From assembly GCA_024742815.1 (NCBI GenBank), contig JANSXX010000008.1, positions 62,001 to 126,000 on the forward strand: a stretch of DNA of 64,000 nucleotides. The letters are read 5' to 3'. Position numbers and translations under genes: made by a program. Position 1 is the first letter of the stretch. Every line of letters starts with the position of its first letter. This DNA comes from HXMU1420-13 sp024742815 (lineage in GTDB: Bacteria > Bacteroidota > Rhodothermia > Balneolales > Balneolaceae). Below the pieces are notes generated by a model. It saw nothing but the letters and a program-made list of their open reading frames with translations, did not search any database and had not been told where the DNA came from. This document shows positions 60,636 to 64,000 of the stretch, piece after piece.

Positions 60636-61295
60636 ATGCAATCCAAAAAAGTTAAACAACCCTGGCCTACCAAAGCCGCAATGGAACAGATTTATGAGTT
60701 AAATCTATGGGGTGGCGATCGAGGAGAGTTCTATTCGGGAGCTGGCTCGCATCAAAATAATTATGTTAAACCTTATGTGGAGCTTGTTGTGGAATTCCTG
60801 AATGGTTTTGAGCGTAAACCATCGATATGTGATTTAGGATGCGGCGATTTTAACATAGGAAAACACCTGCTTGATCACTGCAGTACATACATTGGGGTGG
60901 ATATTGTACTGGATTTAATCACCCGAAATAGAAATACCTTTGCAGCGGATCATCTTGAGTTTCGATGTAGTGATATCGCGCGCGATGATCTGCCAAAAGC
61001 AGACGTGGCCTTACTGCGAAATGTGTTGCAGCATCTTTCGAATGCGGAAATTAAGAGTGTGACCGAAAAGTTGAATCAATATGAATACCTGATCCTCACT
61101 GAACATATTCCTGAGGGAGATTTTGAGCCTAATATCGATATTATTTCGGGGCAGGGAATTCGGTTAAAAAAGAACAGTGGTGTAGATATTACCGAAGAGC
61201 CGTTTAAGCTAAATTCAAAGCGAAAGGAAACCTTATTGCGCATCCCTTACGCCGACGGTAAAGGAGTGCTGCTTACTACGCTTTTTAAGTTTTAA
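60636..61295 (+). CDS. Class I SAM-dependent methyltransferase
   Basis: A 219-residue methyltransferase. SAM-binding motif I is ICDLGCGDFNIGKHLL (about 70-85), followed by YIGVDIVLDLI (motif II acidic residue) and LLRNVLQHLSNAEI (motif IV/V region). The N-terminal YELNLWGGDRGEFYSGAGSH is typical of a bacterial FkbM/small-molecule methyltransferase branch. Substrate unknown. ATG 60636 is used in place of the overlapping TTG at 60633. Confidence 0.83.
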   Translation: MQSKKVKQPWPTKAAMEQIYELNLWGGDRGEFYSGAGSHQNNYVKPYVELVVEFLNGFERKPSICDLGCGDFNIGKHLLDHCSTYIGVDIVLDLITRNRNTFAADHLEFRCSDIARDDLPKADVALLRNVLQHLSNAEIKSVTEKLNQYEYLILTEHIPEGDFEPNIDIISGQGIRLKKNSGVDITEEPFKLNSKRKETLLRIPYADGKGVLLTTLFKF

Positions 61296-61457
61296 GAGCT
61301 GGGTAGAAAGTGGGTAAGTAATTAATGAACAAGTGTAATGACTAAGCATAATTTCTGCTACTATACGCACTTGGAAACACCTTATACACCTCAACTTATT
61401 TTTTTATTTGCCTATAAGGCTATATATATAATCCTTGCCATAAATAAATTATGGTAT

Positions 61458-62850
61458 ATGAAACGATTACTGTTAGGGGTGTTACTTTTCGTAGCAGTGT
61501 GAGGTTTCTAATCTTGATCAAAAAACTACCGATCAAAAAGGGCAAACACCTTTACCCGAAATTGAGGCTAACGATTATAGATCACTCAATTATTCTGATG
61601 CTTATCTATTTAAATCTGACTCATCAGGATTTCAGGGTTTTACCGGCATCGTAAACTGGCAGGTAATTTTACCCGTTATTGATGATGCCCGAACCAACTT
61701 ACAAACTAATTATGTAGCTGTTTTTGGAATATTAGAAGCCGACGGCTTCTATAGTTACCATCAACAAATGTTAGGGTTTTCTCCCGAAGCGGTGCAGGAG
61801 GCTAATGGAAATGTTCGACCTTACATATATGAAATTATCGATCTATTGGGGCTCAGTGATGAAGTGAAGCGAGTGGCTATAGCCTACATTCCTGATAGTG
61901 AGTTGGCTAAAAAAGAACTTACTACATGGTTACATCCCAAATCGATGAGCGTAGCGCTTGATTCCTTGCTTCACTCAAAGTCAGTACTACCACAATGTAC
62001 TTATATGTGTACGATGGTAAGTGCTGATCAACTTAAATCAACCTCAGCTTCAACCGACGTTTTATATTGTTATCCGGTATCTTGCAGTGAAAGCGATATT
62101 ATAGTTGAAGGTAGTGTTCCTAGTGATGGCGGTTCTGATTATAGCTGGCCAAGTGCCGATGCGGATGGCAATACAGGTTCGGATAGTGGTGGATCGGGTT
62201 CCAATACTGGGGAAGGTGATAGTGGCAATAATTCCTGTCCTCCACCATATAATTGCGGTAATCCTGAACAAGCTCCGGATGAAGATGATTCGGAGGAAAA
62301 TGAGGATATTCCAGAGGAAGAACCATGTGAAACTGGTGATGAAAATATTGATGATCCAAATGTTCAGGAAGCATTAAATGAAATATGGGAGGATTCAAAT
62401 GCCGATGCTACAGATCAATTTGATAGGAAAGAACAAGGTGGTTGGATTATCGAAAACCCTATTACAGGAAAGAAAAGTTTTCAAGAATTTCCGAATTCAT
62501 GGCAACGATTACCATGTAAAATTGAAGTGCCAGAAAGTATTACAATTCCATCAAATACCATAGGAATTGTGCATACTCACCCTTTTACAACGGGCGAAAA
62601 AATGTACTCTTGCTTAGGTGCACCTAATATGGTAATTGCAGAAATGATTGAAGATGTTAATCCTGATATCATAGAAATTTATGAAAACCAGCCAAGCCCT
62701 GGTGATTTAGATATGATTAAAACAATCAATGAACATGGTTTTGACCTAGATGGGTATATAATTGATGAGCAAGGCATCGTTAATTATGATGAAGAAACGG
62801 TCAAAGATGATAGCTCTACAATGAAAAATTACGAACGATGTGCGTACTAA
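61458..62850 (+). CDS. Frameshifted lipoprotein with JAMM-like (HTHP...SxxD) C-terminal domain; candidate polymorphic toxin
   Basis: Frame 61458 encodes MKRLLLGVLLFVAV then stops at TGA 61500-61502. From 61498 the +1 frame reads CEVSNLDQKTTDQ and stays open to 62850, so the lipobox (FVA-C) is split by a one-base shift. The uninterrupted protein would have about 464 residues: signal and lipid anchor; an N-terminal domain (to about 190); a Gly/Ser/Asp linker (SDGGSDYSWPSADADGNTGS, about 210-275); a Glu-rich bridge (EEEPCETGDEN); and a C-terminal domain with EQGGWII, GIVHTHPFTTGEKM and PSPGDLDMI, fitting the JAMM motif HxHP...SxxD of JAB/MPN peptidases. The ATG-only frame starts at 61768. A small exported protein follows. 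Confidence 0.65.
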
Positions 62851-62876
62851 TCGATGAATTTATTAAACTAAATTTT

Positions 62877-63341
62877 ATGAAATACCTGATAATAACATTC
62901 GTTTGGTTAATTAGCCCAGTAACTTTATTAGGACAGGATAAGACTGTTGAAAAATCAACTATTCAAAGTTCTAATTTTATTTGTCCTGATCCCAATTTAT
63001 TAAACGACAAACATAATCTTTCGGAGGAAGTAATACGGACCTTATTAAAGAATCCAGCCTATGAAGAAAGAAGAAATAAACGTGGTTTAAATAACCTCAA
63101 TTTTGAAGACCTTGAAGTACTCATCACTAATTCTGATGGCTATGCATGCTCGAAGCTTAATGAGTTTGCCAATAGGTACAAACTAGGTGATCCAGAAATA
63201 GACCCCGGGCATAAACTTTCTTATTTCAAAATTGATAGCACCTATTTTATGGTACGCTGGTATGATGGAAATATGTTTGGTTTCACAGCTATGTATGTTT
63301 TTAATAATCAATTTGAGCCAATTAGTATTGGTGCCTATTGA
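62877..63341 (+). CDS. Small exported protein, candidate immunity partner
   Basis: 154 residues from ATG 62877, beginning MKYLIITFVWLISPVTLLGQ, a clear signal peptide cleaved before DKTV. An in-frame ATG at 62838 overlaps the upstream gene and would add 13 residues. The mature protein has two Cys, a helical middle (LSEEVIRTLLKNPAYEERRN) and a beta end (YFKIDSTYFMVRWYDGNMF). Not recognised as any family. It starts 26 bp after the JAMM-like gene; export to the periplasm is where a protein neutralising a surface-delivered toxin would act. Immunity is inference from position. Confidence 0.6.
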   Translation: MKYLIITFVWLISPVTLLGQDKTVEKSTIQSSNFICPDPNLLNDKHNLSEEVIRTLLKNPAYEERRNKRGLNNLNFEDLEVLITNSDGYACSKLNEFANRYKLGDPEIDPGHKLSYFKIDSTYFMVRWYDGNMFGFTAMYVFNNQFEPISIGAY

Positions 63342-63362
63342 TCTTGTCAAATGGCTTCACCT

Positions 63363-63397
63363 CATTGCGTAGCTCTACTGCGCAATGCTCCTTTTTT
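63363..63397 (+). terminator. Intrinsic terminator after the small exported protein gene
   Basis: CATTGCGTAG (63363-63372), loop CTCTA... then CTGCGCAATG (63378-63387), a 10-bp stem with one wobble pair, followed by CTCCTTTTTTG. Confidence 0.85.
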
Positions 63398-63470
63398 GAT
63401 CTCCGCTCCGATTATTATCTGACCTGACCATAAGTACATATATTTAGGGGAACTGAAAACTATCTTTTGA

Positions 63471-64000
63471 ACCAGTGGTTCAAGCAAGCATTCCGAACAA
63501 TTTATTCGGATCGAGTTAGAAGAGCCTCCAGAGCCTTGTGACACAGAAGACCCAATATTAGATAACGAAGTGTTTCAAATTAACCTCAACCTACTTTGGC
63601 AATCGAGTCAACCCGATGAACCAATTAGTGAAAGAACAGAGCAAGGAGGTTTTATTGTAAGTGATGGGAATGATTACAGTATTATTAATTACCCATCAGA
63701 TTGGATCAGAAATGCTTGTCAAATTGACCCACCAAACGATTTTTTAAATGATGTACCGGAAAATATAGTGGGGGTAATACATACTCACCCTTTCTTTTCG
63801 GGGGATGACACTACATCGCCAGCTGTTTGCGGTTCTGGTGGGTCAACTAATTACAGTTCGGGATCAAATCTTTATGATTTTGAATTCTTGACAGCAGTAA
63901 TGAATTATACAAACAATTTCAATCTTAAAAGTTACATAATAGATGGTGATAATATCTTATCGATTAATCTCTTCCTTCATATTATAACTACTAAAAGATG
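63471..64000 (+). CDS. Orphan second JAMM-like C-terminal cassette (5'-truncated, runs off window)
   Basis: The frame is open from 63471 (after TGA at 63468) to the right edge without a credible start codon or signal peptide. It begins near a Glu/Pro-rich bridge (ELEEPPEPCDTEDPILDNEV) matching the bridge of the complete gene (EEEPCETGDEN), then EQGGFIVSDG, NIVGVIHTHPFFSGDD and SGSNLYDFEFL, parallel to EQGGWII, GIVHTHPFTTGEK and SPGDLDMI of the neighbour. Here the SxxD spacing is shifted by one residue. The copy lacks the whole N-terminal lipoprotein domain, as orphan toxin cassettes do. Confidence 0.6.

Noticed and set aside
61451..61654. A 67-residue plus-strand frame starting at 61451.
   Set aside because: It overlaps the frameshifted lipoprotein in a third frame; the composition of the lipoprotein frame is better and matches the downstream domain.
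1..64000. tRNA, rRNA, prophage and integrative-element genes.
   Set aside because: None was seen: no TTCGA-containing T-arm with a matching acceptor stem, and no integrase, terminase or transposase.

Overview
The window looks like chromosomal DNA of a marine or saline member of the Bacteroidota/Balneolota group (Balneola- or Gracilimonas-like). This is inferred from roughly 40% GC, few Shine-Dalgarno sites, a Bacteroidetes-type promoter (TTG, 20 bp, TAnnTTTG) in front of ffh, many small lipoproteins with DUF2911, DUF4168 or PD40 domains, a ribosomal protein bS16 with a long acidic tail, and typical Bacteroidota extragenic repeats. No rRNA, tRNA, CRISPR array, insertion sequence or prophage was recognised. 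About 60 genes are supported.

Layout. 1-4.0 kb: ruvC-ruvA (ruvA runs off the left edge), fabI, a secreted YfaP-like protein, a VapC-type toxin/antitoxin pair and a double zinc-ribbon protein, all on the minus strand. 4.4-9.1 kb: plus-strand housekeeping run ffh, rpsP, rimM, trmD, rplS, adk. 9.1-15.7 kb: minus-strand glycerol and phospholipid salvage block (GDPD, patatin lipase, glpK, glpD, glpF). 16.7-20 kb: a phosphoglyceromutase-like metalloenzyme and dtd face a YfiT-like gene and purM across a 435-bp spacer with seven or eight DnaA-box-like sites, a candidate replication origin. 20-28 kb: mixed accessory genes, including an orphan ParD antitoxin, an aldose sugar dehydrogenase, purU and a lone Pycsar-effector-like membrane protein.

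28-36.5 kb: tyrosine/homogentisate catabolism. HppD makes homogentisate, HmgA opens the ring, Fah yields fumarate and acetoacetate, and acetoacetyl-CoA synthetase activates the acetoacetate. hmgA and hppD each carry the same 16-bp palindrome (AGTTGCTATAACAACT or its near-complement) upstream, a shared operator candidate. Two AT-rich membrane-protein genes of unknown function lie between the main cluster and hppD.

36.6-61.3 kb: envelope and transport genes. They include an S10 carboxypeptidase, an RCK-gated K+ channel, a porin / small phosphate-binding-like protein / chemoreceptor cassette, a HExxH-propeller-barrel outer-membrane fusion, a PAQR protein, an Nramp-like transporter lacking the DPGN motif, and an M14 carboxypeptidase. 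A 304-bp tandem duplication follows. 61.4-64 kb: the most unusual part. A frameshifted lipoprotein with a JAMM-like (HTHP...SxxD) C-terminal domain is followed by a small exported protein and a terminator, then by a second, 5'-truncated copy of the same C-terminal domain that runs off the window. This resembles a polymorphic-toxin locus with an orphan C-terminal cassette.
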